The notes below the pieces were generated by a model that did no database searches, was not told the origin of the DNA, and worked only from the letters and a program-made list of their open reading frames with translations. From contig JAGCVR010000144.1 in NCBI GenBank assembly GCA_017962285.1, forward strand, positions 1 to 11,936: a stretch of 11,936 bases of DNA. The letters are read 5' to 3'. Below are positions 1 through 7,268 of the stretch, one piece after another. Source of the DNA: Muribaculaceae bacterium. Its GTDB lineage: Bacteria; Bacteroidota; Bacteroidia; Bacteroidales; Muribaculaceae. Within the stretch, counting starts at the first letter, position 1, and every line of letters starts with the position of its first letter. The position numbers and the translations under genes were made by a program.

Positions 1-1
1 G

Positions 2-20
2 TACGAGACTGCGTCTCGTA
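2..20. repeat. Perfect 8-bp inverted repeat at the left edge
   Basis: TACGAGAC at 2-9 and GTCTCGTA at 13-20 are exact reverse complements around a 3-base loop (TGC). On the + strand no T-run follows, so it does not look like a terminator for a gene arriving from the left. On the minus strand the following bases lie outside the window. Short perfect palindromes of this kind often occur as dispersed intergenic repeats in bacterial genomes, but a single copy here cannot establish that. The stretch from 21 to 99 shows no gene or structure that I can support. Confidence 0.5.
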
Positions 21-99
21 ATACAAGGACATCTCATAACAGGGATGGGTGTGTGTACCAGGGGAAGCGAGGCGGCTTGCGGGGATTCCAGGCAGGCAC

Positions 100-136
100 A
101 AAAAGAGAGGGACGCTACTCACGCAGAATCCCTCTC
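100..136 (-). terminator. Intrinsic terminator closing the T9SS locus
   Basis: Read on the minus strand, an 8-bp stem GAGAGGGA/TCCCTCTC (arms at 136-129 and 112-105) is followed at once by TTTTT (104-100). The 16-base apical part can fold further: CTGC and GTAG pair around a GTGA tetraloop. The structure begins 22 bases after the porN stop codon. It is the only clear rho-independent terminator I find on this strand and probably marks the 3' end of the operon. Confidence 0.85.
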
Positions 137-158
137 AAATAATTCGAATAAAACCAAA

Positions 159-1280
159 TTATTTCTTCCTGTTTCGAACCGACTTGACAGCACCGCTTGA
201 ACTGGAGTTCTTAGCCTTACGCTGCTTGATCTTAGGCTGTTTTTCCTTTTTGGAGCCTCGTTTGGTGGTTCGCTTTGTTTCTTTTTTCTTGTCCTTCTTC
301 TCAGCTTTCACCTCGGTAGCCTCTTCGGTTTCTTCGCCTTCCTCACCCTCTTTTTCAGCGAGTTCTTTCTCTTTAGCCTCCCTTTGAGCCTGAAGTTCTT
401 CACGCGTAGGCACCCAGAGGTTCTTGTCGAAAGCGCGGAGGCGTTTTTCAATGCTGTCCTGCGCCATCTTCAGTTCGTCGGGATCGGGATAGAGCTGAAC
501 CAGAGAGAGGTTCCTGAGGTTCTTCACCTTATAGATGTCGCCGCTGTACATATTGAGCTTGAAGAAGTCGTCGATATTGTAGCGCGGCAGGTTGTTGTCA
601 TCGTCAGTAAAGACATACTGCTGGGCTATGTATGGGCGGATATCGTTCAGTTTCACCCAGAACATGGGATACTTCACCGGTTCGCCGCCGAACTCATCGG
701 TGCGGTGAAGCACCGGGCAGATGGCATCCACGCGGGCCTTCATGGCGTTGGAGCGAGTATCGAACTCCCATTTTTCGATAATATAGTAGCTGAGGATTTC
801 GTTAGCCGGGATATCGGAATTTTCGATGGCGAACTTAGGGTGTTTCTCGTTGCTGCCCTTGGCATCGGTAAAATAGATGTGGAAACGCTCAAGCATTTCG
901 CGCACCTTTATGCGATACTCATCGGTAAACATCTCACGCCCGTCGAGGTATTCGTATGCCGCGATTTCATCGTTGGCGAGGAGTCTCATGATGATGAAGA
1001 AGAGGTCTTCGCCATCGGCATTCGGTTCTTCGGGATAGTAAAGAGCCGGATTCTTGCCTTTTGTCAGGTCGAGGCTGCGATACACCACTTTAGTCCACTG
1101 CAGGTCGGCATCGCTTGGCTCGCGTTGCTCAAAGAAACTCTGCTGCCTGTCGGTGATTTGAACAGAAGTCTCGCTTTTCTTCTTGGCGTCTTTCTCACTT
1201 TTCTTCACCACCTGAGCGTTTGCGGCAGCTGCCGAAATCAAGACGGCTAAGGCTATGGTTAAAAATCTTACTGATTTCAT
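159..1280 (-). CDS. porN (gldN): T9SS ring subunit PorN/GldN
   Basis: Periplasmic partner of the lipoprotein PorK; in Porphyromonas gingivalis the two build the large ring beneath the outer membrane that couples the PorLM motor to the T9SS translocon. The chosen start is the ATG at 1280, which gives 373 residues with a clear signal peptide (hydrophobic 7-20, likely cleavage after ANA at residue 22). A TTG further upstream would only add a charged leader. The conserved GldN region runs from about residue 45 to 295 and includes the stretches DLFFIIMRLL (92-101), WEFDTRSNAM (171-180) and YPDPDELKMAQDSIEKRL (264-281). The gene is last in the por cluster, 44 bases after porM, with a terminator downstream. 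One oddity is residues 297-373, a low-complexity tail that is Glu-rich first and then Lys/Arg-rich. Identification rests on family pattern and gene order and is strong. Confidence 0.93.
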   Translation of the reverse strand: MKSVRFLTIALAVLISAAAANAQVVKKSEKDAKKKSETSVQITDRQQSFFEQREPSDADLQWTKVVYRSLDLTKGKNPALYYPEEPNADGEDLFFIIMRLLANDEIAAYEYLDGREMFTDEYRIKVREMLERFHIYFTDAKGSNEKHPKFAIENSDIPANEILSYYIIEKWEFDTRSNAMKARVDAICPVLHRTDEFGGEPVKYPMFWVKLNDIRPYIAQQYVFTDDDNNLPRYNIDDFFKLNMYSGDIYKVKNLRNLSLVQLYPDPDELKMAQDSIEKRLRAFDKNLWVPTREELQAQREAKEKELAEKEGEEGEETEEATEVKAEKKDKKKETKRTTKRGSKKEKQPKIKQRKAKNSSSSGAVKSVRNRKK

Positions 1281-1324
1281 AATGAAATATTTTCGAAAAA
1301 AGAACAAATATCTGATTTAGCAAA

Positions 1325-2893
1325 CTAATTTATAATAACTTCCATTGGAGCGAGGTCGCGTTGAATACCATCGGGTCCGGTAGCTTTCACGCGAGAGATG
1401 TAGAAACGTTTCCCGCGGGAAAGACGGCGGATTGCGGTAAGCTGCCGCTCAGAGAAGTTTGCACCGTTCGACACTTCGGGGATGGCATTACCCATTGAGT
1501 CGAAGAACACAGTTTCGAAGCTGAGCACCTTATACTCTATGTTGAGGATATCGTCGTCGATGGCGGCATCCACTCCACGGGCATTGAGCAGGATGGCCTT
1601 TGAGAAACCGCGTCCGCCCTTGTAACGGTTCACCGCGCCCTTGTCGTCCTTATAGGCGATATACGGCATCGGGTCGGGCAATTTACGTACGCGGAAAGTG
1701 GTTCCGCCCACGTTCACTTTCTGTCCGTTCATATCGGCGGTAACCGAGATGACACATTCGTCGCCCACACGTGTGGGGTGCGCAATCCATGTTCCGGCAC
1801 CGCTTTTCGTGAGCGAGCCGTTTGTCATGGTGGCGGCAATGGAACCCTCGGGCACGCCAGGAACGGCAATGGATATGGGGTTGTTGATACCGGCATAGAG
1901 CACGTTCATCATTGTAGCCGACACTGTTGCCAACGGGTCAATAACAGTGTAGGATGACTTGAACTCGCGTTTTGTGAGAGTGCCGTCGCGTCCCACTACT
2001 TCGATCCAACCTGAGTAGTCGTAATTACCAGCCTTTCCGGTTCCCACTTCATAGAGCCCGCGGTCGTTACCCAGTTTCTGTCCGTTGATATAGACGATCG
2101 GTCGGGCTGTGGTATCAACAGCACCCATGAGGATCTGAGCCGAATACTTGGTTCCACGCATCACGATGCGCGAATCGGGAACCACGAAAGCGTCCACCAC
2201 ATTCACACGGAGGTCACCGAGGTCAACGTTCGTGATAAGCTGATTGAGCACCTCACCCTCGGCATAGCGTATGTCATTCTGCATTTTCGAGAGCAGAGTG
2301 ATGGCGGCAATGGTTGGCATATTCTCAAACATGGTCTCTTCCCATTTCTTGTTCTCGCCCTTGAATGGTGCGGTGGACAGTGCCGATTCAATGTTCTTGC
2401 GTTTGTCGGCATCGTCGATAAACGATGTGATAAACCCGCGGTACTGGTCGATTTTCGTGCGCAGCAGCTGACCCTTTCCACCCACGGGAGCGAGCATGAT
2501 CTGCGAAGCAGCGTCGAGGTCGTCCTGATTCTTGATGTTGTGCACGTCGGGGTCTTTACCGTCGGCGACGGAAACGATCTGATACTTGAGCGAGTCGATA
2601 AACTGATAGAGTTCGTCGGTGGTGTTTGTAACCTGTGTGGCCTTGTCGAGCCAGATTTTTCCCTTTTCGGGATTCTCTTTGTTGAATTTCTGCAGGTCGG
2701 CAAACAAGGCGTTGTTTCTTGCGGTAATGATTCTGTTTGAGCGCGACAGGCCGTCCTCCACCTGACTGAAACCGTTGAGCACGTCGCTCGACACGTTAAG
2801 TGCGAGCATGGCCGTGAGGACGATATACATCAGGTTTATCATCTTCTGTCGGGGCGACATGCGTCCCACCGTCTGATTTTTTGCAGAAGCCAT
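1325..2893 (-). CDS. porM (gldM): T9SS motor protein PorM/GldM
   Basis: Inner-membrane motor subunit with a long periplasmic shaft. With PorL it converts proton-motive force into movement that drives secretion (and gliding in gliding relatives). It has 522 residues, close to the usual length. The N-terminus shows the family hallmark: a short cytoplasmic segment, PRQKMINLMYIVLTAMLAL at residues 14-32 entering one transmembrane helix (about 19-36), then the N-V-S-S-D-V-L-N-G-F segment. The rest is periplasmic and corresponds to the multidomain (D1-D4) ectodomain known from GldM/PorM structures; a glycine- and threonine-rich beta region fills the second half. The ATG at 2893 is 8 bases after the porL stop, so the motor genes are probably co-translated. 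The stop is TAG. No missing or broken segment is apparent. Confidence 0.96.
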   Translation of the reverse strand: MASAKNQTVGRMSPRQKMINLMYIVLTAMLALNVSSDVLNGFSQVEDGLSRSNRIITARNNALFADLQKFNKENPEKGKIWLDKATQVTNTTDELYQFIDSLKYQIVSVADGKDPDVHNIKNQDDLDAASQIMLAPVGGKGQLLRTKIDQYRGFITSFIDDADKRKNIESALSTAPFKGENKKWEETMFENMPTIAAITLLSKMQNDIRYAEGEVLNQLITNVDLGDLRVNVVDAFVVPDSRIVMRGTKYSAQILMGAVDTTARPIVYINGQKLGNDRGLYEVGTGKAGNYDYSGWIEVVGRDGTLTKREFKSSYTVIDPLATVSATMMNVLYAGINNPISIAVPGVPEGSIAATMTNGSLTKSGAGTWIAHPTRVGDECVISVTADMNGQKVNVGGTTFRVRKLPDPMPYIAYKDDKGAVNRYKGGRGFSKAILLNARGVDAAIDDDILNIEYKVLSFETVFFDSMGNAIPEVSNGANFSERQLTAIRRLSRGKRFYISRVKATGPDGIQRDLAPMEVIIN

Positions 2894-2901
2894 TTTCTAA
2901 A

Positions 2902-3891
2902 TTATTGTTCGTTTTGGTCGTCGCTGCCCATGCCCGGCACGCCGCCTAATGGGCGATACATATTGGTTGTCATGGCTTTCACCATTTTTTCATAAACGCT
3001 GTTGAGCTGCTTCATGTAATGAGCCATCTTCTCGGTTTCGTCGCAGAACTGAGTGCTTTCGGCGGCAGATTTCTCGTACATGTCGCGAATGTCCTTCAGG
3101 CCGCGGTTGACGCGGTCGATATTGTCGAGCTGCGAAGAGACGCTCTTGAGCTGGATTTCGTAGATTGTGTTAAGTCCACCGATATTGCGGTTGAGCGATT
3201 CCATCTGCTCCACATATCCGGTAGCGCTTGAGTTGATGCCTTCGCTGTTGGCGGTGATTGCGGTGTAGCTGTTGAGCAGCGTAGCCTGCACTTCGTTCAG
3301 CCGTGCGGTGGTTTGCTGCAGCATCTGCATCTGTTCGCTGATGGCCGCCATCTGGCTGAGATAGTTTTGGGTGGCATCGGTAAGTTCCGCCATACGGCTG
3401 AGCTGGTCGCTTGCGGCGGCCATTTTGGCTATGCTTTCGCTCAGGGAGAGAGTGTCTTCGGGCGAGATGTCGATACCTTGTGGCAATCCCACGGCATTCT
3501 TTGCCTGTTCGGGGCTGACGTTGCCGAAGCGGCTTGCCTCAGTGTCGTCGGCCGAGCCTGAGCCCGAGCCACCGCCACCGATTATTATGCCCCCGCCGCC
3601 GTTGAAGTCCGGTCGGTCCTCCGGGTCATTGCTTGCCAGAACCGGGAACACCTCTTCCCAGTGATATTGTTTTTCGGGTCTGTCGAACGCGGTAAGCAAG
3701 AACATAAGCACCTCAGTACCCATACCAACCGACAGCAGCGTGTTTCCGCCGGGGAGGTGGAGGATTTTAAACAGCGCACCCCAGATTACCACGGCAGCAC
3801 CGATACTGTAAGCAAAGTTGAAGAATCGTTGTCCTTTCTCCCCCGAAAGGAAGCGTTCCACTACGTTTCTGTATTTTTTAATCTTTCCCAT
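2902..3891 (-). CDS. porL (gldL): T9SS motor protein PorL/GldL
   Basis: Inner-membrane stator-like subunit that forms the T9SS proton-driven motor with PorM. It has 329 residues. Two transmembrane helices are visible near the N-terminus (about 24-44 and 51-69), joined by the short ILHLPGGN turn. Glu60 sits inside the second helix, in the sequence GMGTEVLMFLL; a buried Glu in this region is conserved in GldL and implicated in proton use, so the energising residue appears present. The large cytoplasmic part begins with a glycine/serine-rich linker (about 97-113) and continues as a long, probably coiled-coil region from about 140 to 310, rich in Gln, Met, Leu and Asn. The ATG at 3891 follows porK by 60 bases, the longest gap among the por genes from porP to porN, and the stop is 8 bases before porM. 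Confidence 0.95.
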   Translation of the reverse strand: MGKIKKYRNVVERFLSGEKGQRFFNFAYSIGAAVVIWGALFKILHLPGGNTLLSVGMGTEVLMFLLTAFDRPEKQYHWEEVFPVLASNDPEDRPDFNGGGGIIIGGGGSGSGSADDTEASRFGNVSPEQAKNAVGLPQGIDISPEDTLSLSESIAKMAAASDQLSRMAELTDATQNYLSQMAAISEQMQMLQQTTARLNEVQATLLNSYTAITANSEGINSSATGYVEQMESLNRNIGGLNTIYEIQLKSVSSQLDNIDRVNRGLKDIRDMYEKSAAESTQFCDETEKMAHYMKQLNSVYEKMVKAMTTNMYRPLGGVPGMGSDDQNEQ

Positions 3892-3951
3892 TTTTTCAGA
3901 TGTCTTAAAAAGTCAAATGCTGTTATGTCTTAATGAATTGGCAAAGAGTTG

Positions 3952-5382
3952 TTATCTTTTGCGTTTCACTTTGCCGGTGCCCACTTTAGTACGAACACAC
4001 CGGAAACCGATGTAAGAGCGCTGTTCGTTCTGGTATTCCCACATGCGGAGGTCGCTTCGCACGTTGTGTGCCACGTCCTTCCACGAGCCGCCGCGCACGA
4101 TTTTGCGCGACATCTTATATGGGTCTTCCTTAGCCACGTTGTAGCGGTACTCGGGGTTAAGGTCACTTGTCATGCGGTCGATACTCTCGGTGTAGGCTGT
4201 GCTTGTCCATTCGCTCACGTTACCAGCCATGTCGTAGAGACCGAACTCATTTGGCTGATAGGTTCCCACCGGGGCCGAGATGATGCTGCCGTCTTTCACG
4301 TAATTACCTTCCATTGGCTTGAAGTTGGCGTAGAAGCATCCGTCTTCCTCGGTCAGAGGCAGGTCACCTTCCCACGGATACTTGTTTTCGCTCACACCGG
4401 CACGGGCGGCATATTCCCATTCGGCTTCGGTAGGCAGGCGATACGGTTCCACGTAAATGCCTTCTTTCCCGAGCGATTTCTTCAGGAATTCTGTACGCCA
4501 GTGGCAGAATGCCGTTGCCTGCTCCCAGCTGATACCCACCACGGGATAGTTGTTGTAGCCTGCGCTGGCGAAATACATGCGCACGTAGGGCTCGTTGTAG
4601 GCGTTGTCGAAGTCGTTGATCCAGCAAGTGGTATCGGGGAATACGTTGACAATGTAAGTGTTGACGAAATCGAACTCACTCTGGAGCGGATGCGAGATTG
4701 TCTGACGCACGATATGCCCGTCATCGTCGATATAAGCGGTGTCTTTGCTGATTATCGGGTCGAAATCGGGGATGTCGTGGTCGGTGTTATAGTCGCGGCG
4801 CGCGCGGTTGAAGCGGTTTTTGCGCTTTGCGGCTTCGGTGAGGTTATAGACTTCGTAGCGATAGTTCATCTGGTCGGGGTCGAGTTCACGCACACCGGTA
4901 ATAGGGTTGATACGATAAACGCTGAGTATTGCCCTCTCCTCGTCTTCGCTTGGATTCTTCCAGGGTATTGCACGCCCCCAGTTGAGATGCGGAGTAATGG
5001 GGTTACCTTCCTTGTCTTCAACGATTTTGAACTCTTCGTTGCCGCCATAGGCCGGGTCGGCGATACGTTCGCGGATAATGGAGTCGCGCACCCAGAAGAG
5101 GAATTGTTTATACTTGGAGTTTGTAACTTCTGTTTCGTCCATCCAGAAAGCGTCCACAGAGATACCTCTTGCGATGGAATCGATGCCCCAGATGGAGTCG
5201 CGTCCGCCGGGACCTTCCTTCATGGAACCGCAGTCGATGAGAACCATACCGTAAGGAGTGGGCTCGGAATAGTGGGTTGCCCCCACGCCTGTGACTTCGC
5301 CACCCACCTGGCTCACACGCCGTCCCGAGAAACAGGACGTCAAGAGCGCCGCAATAAAAATATAAATAAATAAACGTTTCAT
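3952..5382 (-). CDS. porK (gldK): T9SS ring lipoprotein PorK/GldK
   Basis: Outer-membrane lipoprotein that forms the T9SS periplasmic ring with PorN. It has 476 residues. The signal peptide ends in the lipobox L-T-S-C, with the lipidated cysteine at residue 17. The mature part has the formylglycine-generating-enzyme/sulfatase-modifying-factor fold: DAFWMDETEVTNSKYKQF near the start, YRLPTEAEWEYAARAG, then GNVSEWT (387-393), RGGSW (430-434) and GFRC (459-462) at the end. The two active-site cysteines of true formylglycine-generating enzymes, which follow the RGGS segment, are absent here (K-D-V-A-H-N-V-R instead). This supports a structural rather than enzymatic role, as expected for PorK. A long insertion in the middle, rich in Asp, Tyr and Asn, is usual for GldK. 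It follows porP by 28 bases; the ATG at 5382 fits the signal peptide. Confidence 0.95.
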   Translation of the reverse strand: MKRLFIYIFIAALLTSCFSGRRVSQVGGEVTGVGATHYSEPTPYGMVLIDCGSMKEGPGGRDSIWGIDSIARGISVDAFWMDETEVTNSKYKQFLFWVRDSIIRERIADPAYGGNEEFKIVEDKEGNPITPHLNWGRAIPWKNPSEDEERAILSVYRINPITGVRELDPDQMNYRYEVYNLTEAAKRKNRFNRARRDYNTDHDIPDFDPIISKDTAYIDDDGHIVRQTISHPLQSEFDFVNTYIVNVFPDTTCWINDFDNAYNEPYVRMYFASAGYNNYPVVGISWEQATAFCHWRTEFLKKSLGKEGIYVEPYRLPTEAEWEYAARAGVSENKYPWEGDLPLTEEDGCFYANFKPMEGNYVKDGSIISAPVGTYQPNEFGLYDMAGNVSEWTSTAYTESIDRMTSDLNPEYRYNVAKEDPYKMSRKIVRGGSWKDVAHNVRSDLRMWEYQNEQRSYIGFRCVRTKVGTGKVKRKR

Positions 5383-5410
5383 ATATTCGGTTATATTCTA
5401 TTATTTTCAA

Positions 5411-6394
5411 TTACATTATTCTCACACCTTTCTGTTTGTTCCGGTTGCGTTCCTTCATATCGAGTTTCACGTTGTAACCGAGAAATATCTCATGGCTTCC
5501 CATTGTTGCTTTCGACATTTTTGAAATAGGATAATCGAAAGCATATCCTATGTAGAAGTTCTTGAATTCAGCGCCGATCATCGCCATGACGGCATCGTTC
5601 CACCTGTATCCTACCCCAGCGGTGATAAACTTGTTGTATCTCATTCTCAACGTGGCTTCAGCCTGATAGAACTGAAAGTCGGTCTTGACAAATACAGACG
5701 GTTGTATTTCAAATAACGAGTTTTTTACGGGGATATTGCTTCCAGCCATAAAATAATACATTCTTCCGTTCTTGAATTCATACTCATCCTCCGACGTCTC
5801 GTTGGCCTTGAGAGTAACGGTGGGCTCGAACAGATGCGTGCTACTGATGCCGAGCCAGAACCACTTGTGAGTGTAGTAAATTCCGGCACTGATGTCGAAC
5901 GCATTTCCTGTAACCTCAGTGTTGGGGATAGCATCGTCGGCGCTGGTGTGGGCATCGTCGCCTTCGGGGATGAAAATGTCGGTACCCTTAAAGGTCTGGT
6001 TCAGGAATCCCACCTGCAGTCCCACGCTGAGTTCACCCTTGAAGAGTTTCTTTTTCCACGCCAGCTGCGCCCCCACATTAAGAGAGCGATAGAGACCCAT
6101 GGTTTCCTGCTGCAGGACGATTCCCCCACCCCAGCGGCGTTCAAGGAACTTGAACGGCATATCCGCCATACCGAGGAACGTCATGGGAGCGTGTTCCACC
6201 CCGAGCCACTGAAGTCGGCTGCCGGCAGTAATGTGGATGAAATCCACGTTCCCTATGGCACCCGCATTATAGTATGCCGGAGCTTTCCAGTAGTGCGTGA
6301 GCTGCGCGTCGATTTGGGCGCACACTCTCTGAGCTGAGCACAATGACAGCGCGGCAACGAAGATGAGAACAATATTTTTAGTTTTGAGACGCAT
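5411..6394 (-). CDS. porP: PorP/SprF-family T9SS outer-membrane protein
   Basis: Outer-membrane beta-barrel protein associated with the T9SS ring and translocon. P. gingivalis PorP is required for secretion, and SprF paralogues assist export of particular adhesins. The start is taken as the ATG at 6394 rather than the TTG two codons upstream, giving 327 residues. A signal peptide is clear (hydrophobic about 9-20, likely cleavage after V-C-A-Q near residue 27). The mature N-terminus QLTHYWKAPAYYNAGAIG is a divergent form of the family opening, in which a Y-x-N-P-A-Y-A-G-like segment leads into the barrel. Alternating aromatic and polar strands continue to the C-terminus. The position directly before porK matches the porPKLMN order of P. 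gingivalis, so this is the core PorP rather than a cargo-specific SprF paralogue. The gap to porT upstream is 41 bases; I see no consensus promoter there. Confidence 0.9.
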   Translation of the reverse strand: MRLKTKNIVLIFVAALSLCSAQRVCAQIDAQLTHYWKAPAYYNAGAIGNVDFIHITAGSRLQWLGVEHAPMTFLGMADMPFKFLERRWGGGIVLQQETMGLYRSLNVGAQLAWKKKLFKGELSVGLQVGFLNQTFKGTDIFIPEGDDAHTSADDAIPNTEVTGNAFDISAGIYYTHKWFWLGISSTHLFEPTVTLKANETSEDEYEFKNGRMYYFMAGSNIPVKNSLFEIQPSVFVKTDFQFYQAEATLRMRYNKFITAGVGYRWNDAVMAMIGAEFKNFYIGYAFDYPISKMSKATMGSHEIFLGYNVKLDMKERNRNKQKGVRIM

Positions 6395-6435
6395 TCGCAA
6401 AAAGTTTCGCTGTTTATCTCAGTGAAGTTATAGTT

Positions 6436-7182
6436 TTATTCGAAATAGAATGTAAGCACTACCATATTATTGACGATTTTGTCCACGCTTTCGGTAAACC
6501 GCATCATTTCCGGATTATCCTCCATGTCGGGACGGTTGCGCTGAAGCACGTTCTTCAGTCCGAAGCAGAATTTCAGTTCGGGACACAACTTGAAGAACGG
6601 GAGATAGATGTCGCAGCCCATTCCCACGGTGAGCATGACATCCATGTCCTTAAGCCTCAACTGGTCAGGGCGGTCCTTGCCCACATCGTAGAGCATCATT
6701 GCACCCGTTGTGAAATAAGGGCGGATATTGTGATATCTCAGTGCCGATATTTTCAGGTCAATGGGGATGACCACATAAGTGGATTTCAGGTTCTGGCTCT
6801 GCCTGTAGGCCATCGGGTCGGGGTCTTCGGGCGAGCCTAATGCATTCTGGAACTTCACCACTTTATTTCCGAAATACATGCCCGGCGAAACGCGCAGGTT
6901 GAAATGCTTTCCGAGCCGGAGGTCGGCAAGGACGTTGACGCAGAAACCGGGAGAATGGCTGGGCACGTCGGCAAACAACGACTGTCAGTCTTCGGTGATA
7001 AAGCCATTGTTAGTGATATTGACATCCTGAAGGTTCATTCCCACCGAGAACCCGAAATGAATGCGTTTCATGTCGGCATAAGGGCGGTTGAGAATCTTAT
7101 CATTGTCCTGCGCCAATGCCGTGATATTCAGCATCAGCACATAAATGGCCATCAGTATTCTTTTGCAATTTGCCTTAGTCAT
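6436..7182 (-). pseudogene. porT: PorT-like T9SS outer-membrane protein, interrupted by an in-frame TGA
   Basis: PorT is a small outer-membrane beta-barrel protein required for T9SS function. From the ATG at 7182 the frame has 249 codons, the usual size for PorT. It starts with a signal peptide (about residues 8-25, ending A-L-A-Q) followed by the typical mature start RPYADMKRIHFGFSVGMNLQD (in the range 33-53). Codon 66 (6987-6985) is TGA, followed in the same frame by Q-S-L-F-A-D-V-P-S-H-S-P-G-F, by NLRVSPGMYFGNKVV and by the C-terminal MVVLTFYFE. Both halves are family-like and in phase, so this is a single-base nonsense change, not a frameshift. It could be a true mutation, a sequencing error or a read-through stop. 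The protein would otherwise be 65 residues and useless. Upstream ATG (7203) and TTG (7221) codons are less likely starts. It lies 86 bases after the acyltransferase genes. Confidence 0.8.
6985..6987 (-). other. In-frame TGA stop inside porT
   Basis: The minus-strand reading is ACC GAA GAC TGA CAG TCG TTG TTT GCC, with TGA as codon 66. The next base is C, the context in which UGA terminates least efficiently in the bacteria studied. A GGA or CGA to TGA change, or a TGG to TGA change, would each be one base. Three acyltransferase genes in the same window end at TGA, so UGA appears to be a working stop in this genome. Confidence 0.9.
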
Positions 7183-7268
7183 AAATCCATGGTCACGGCA
7201 CATTTTCCGCACATGACTCAATTAGATTAACGAAGAAGTGTCCCCTTTATTGCATTACGCCGCCTTTT

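Noticed and set aside
384..1250. Open frame of 288 codons on the + strand opposite porN
   Set aside because: No recognisable family or promoter; fully explained as a shadow of porN.
3949..5373. Open frame of 474 codons on the + strand opposite porK
   Set aside because: It mirrors porK over nearly its whole length, shows no domain pattern, signal peptide or promoter, and porK on the other strand is a certain gene. Long antisense frames arise from codon bias.
3952..5382. PorK as an active formylglycine-generating enzyme
   Set aside because: The fold is present but the active-site cysteines after RGGS are missing, and the lipobox and por gene order fit the structural ring protein.
6985..6987. 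TGA in porT as a genome-wide recoded sense codon (Trp or Gly)
   Set aside because: Three acyltransferase genes in the same window terminate at TGA with tight ATGA overlaps or an immediate gene end, and no other T9SS gene contains an internal TGA.
6940..6987. TGA in porT as a selenocysteine codon
   Set aside because: Only a weak 4-bp stem can be drawn after the TGA, PorT is not a redox protein, and nothing in the window suggests selenocysteine machinery.
6436..7182. Two separate small genes instead of one interrupted porT
   Set aside because: Both parts are in the same frame with only two codons between the TGA and the next possible start (a TTG). The second part lacks a signal peptide, which an outer-membrane barrel needs, and together they give the normal PorT length.
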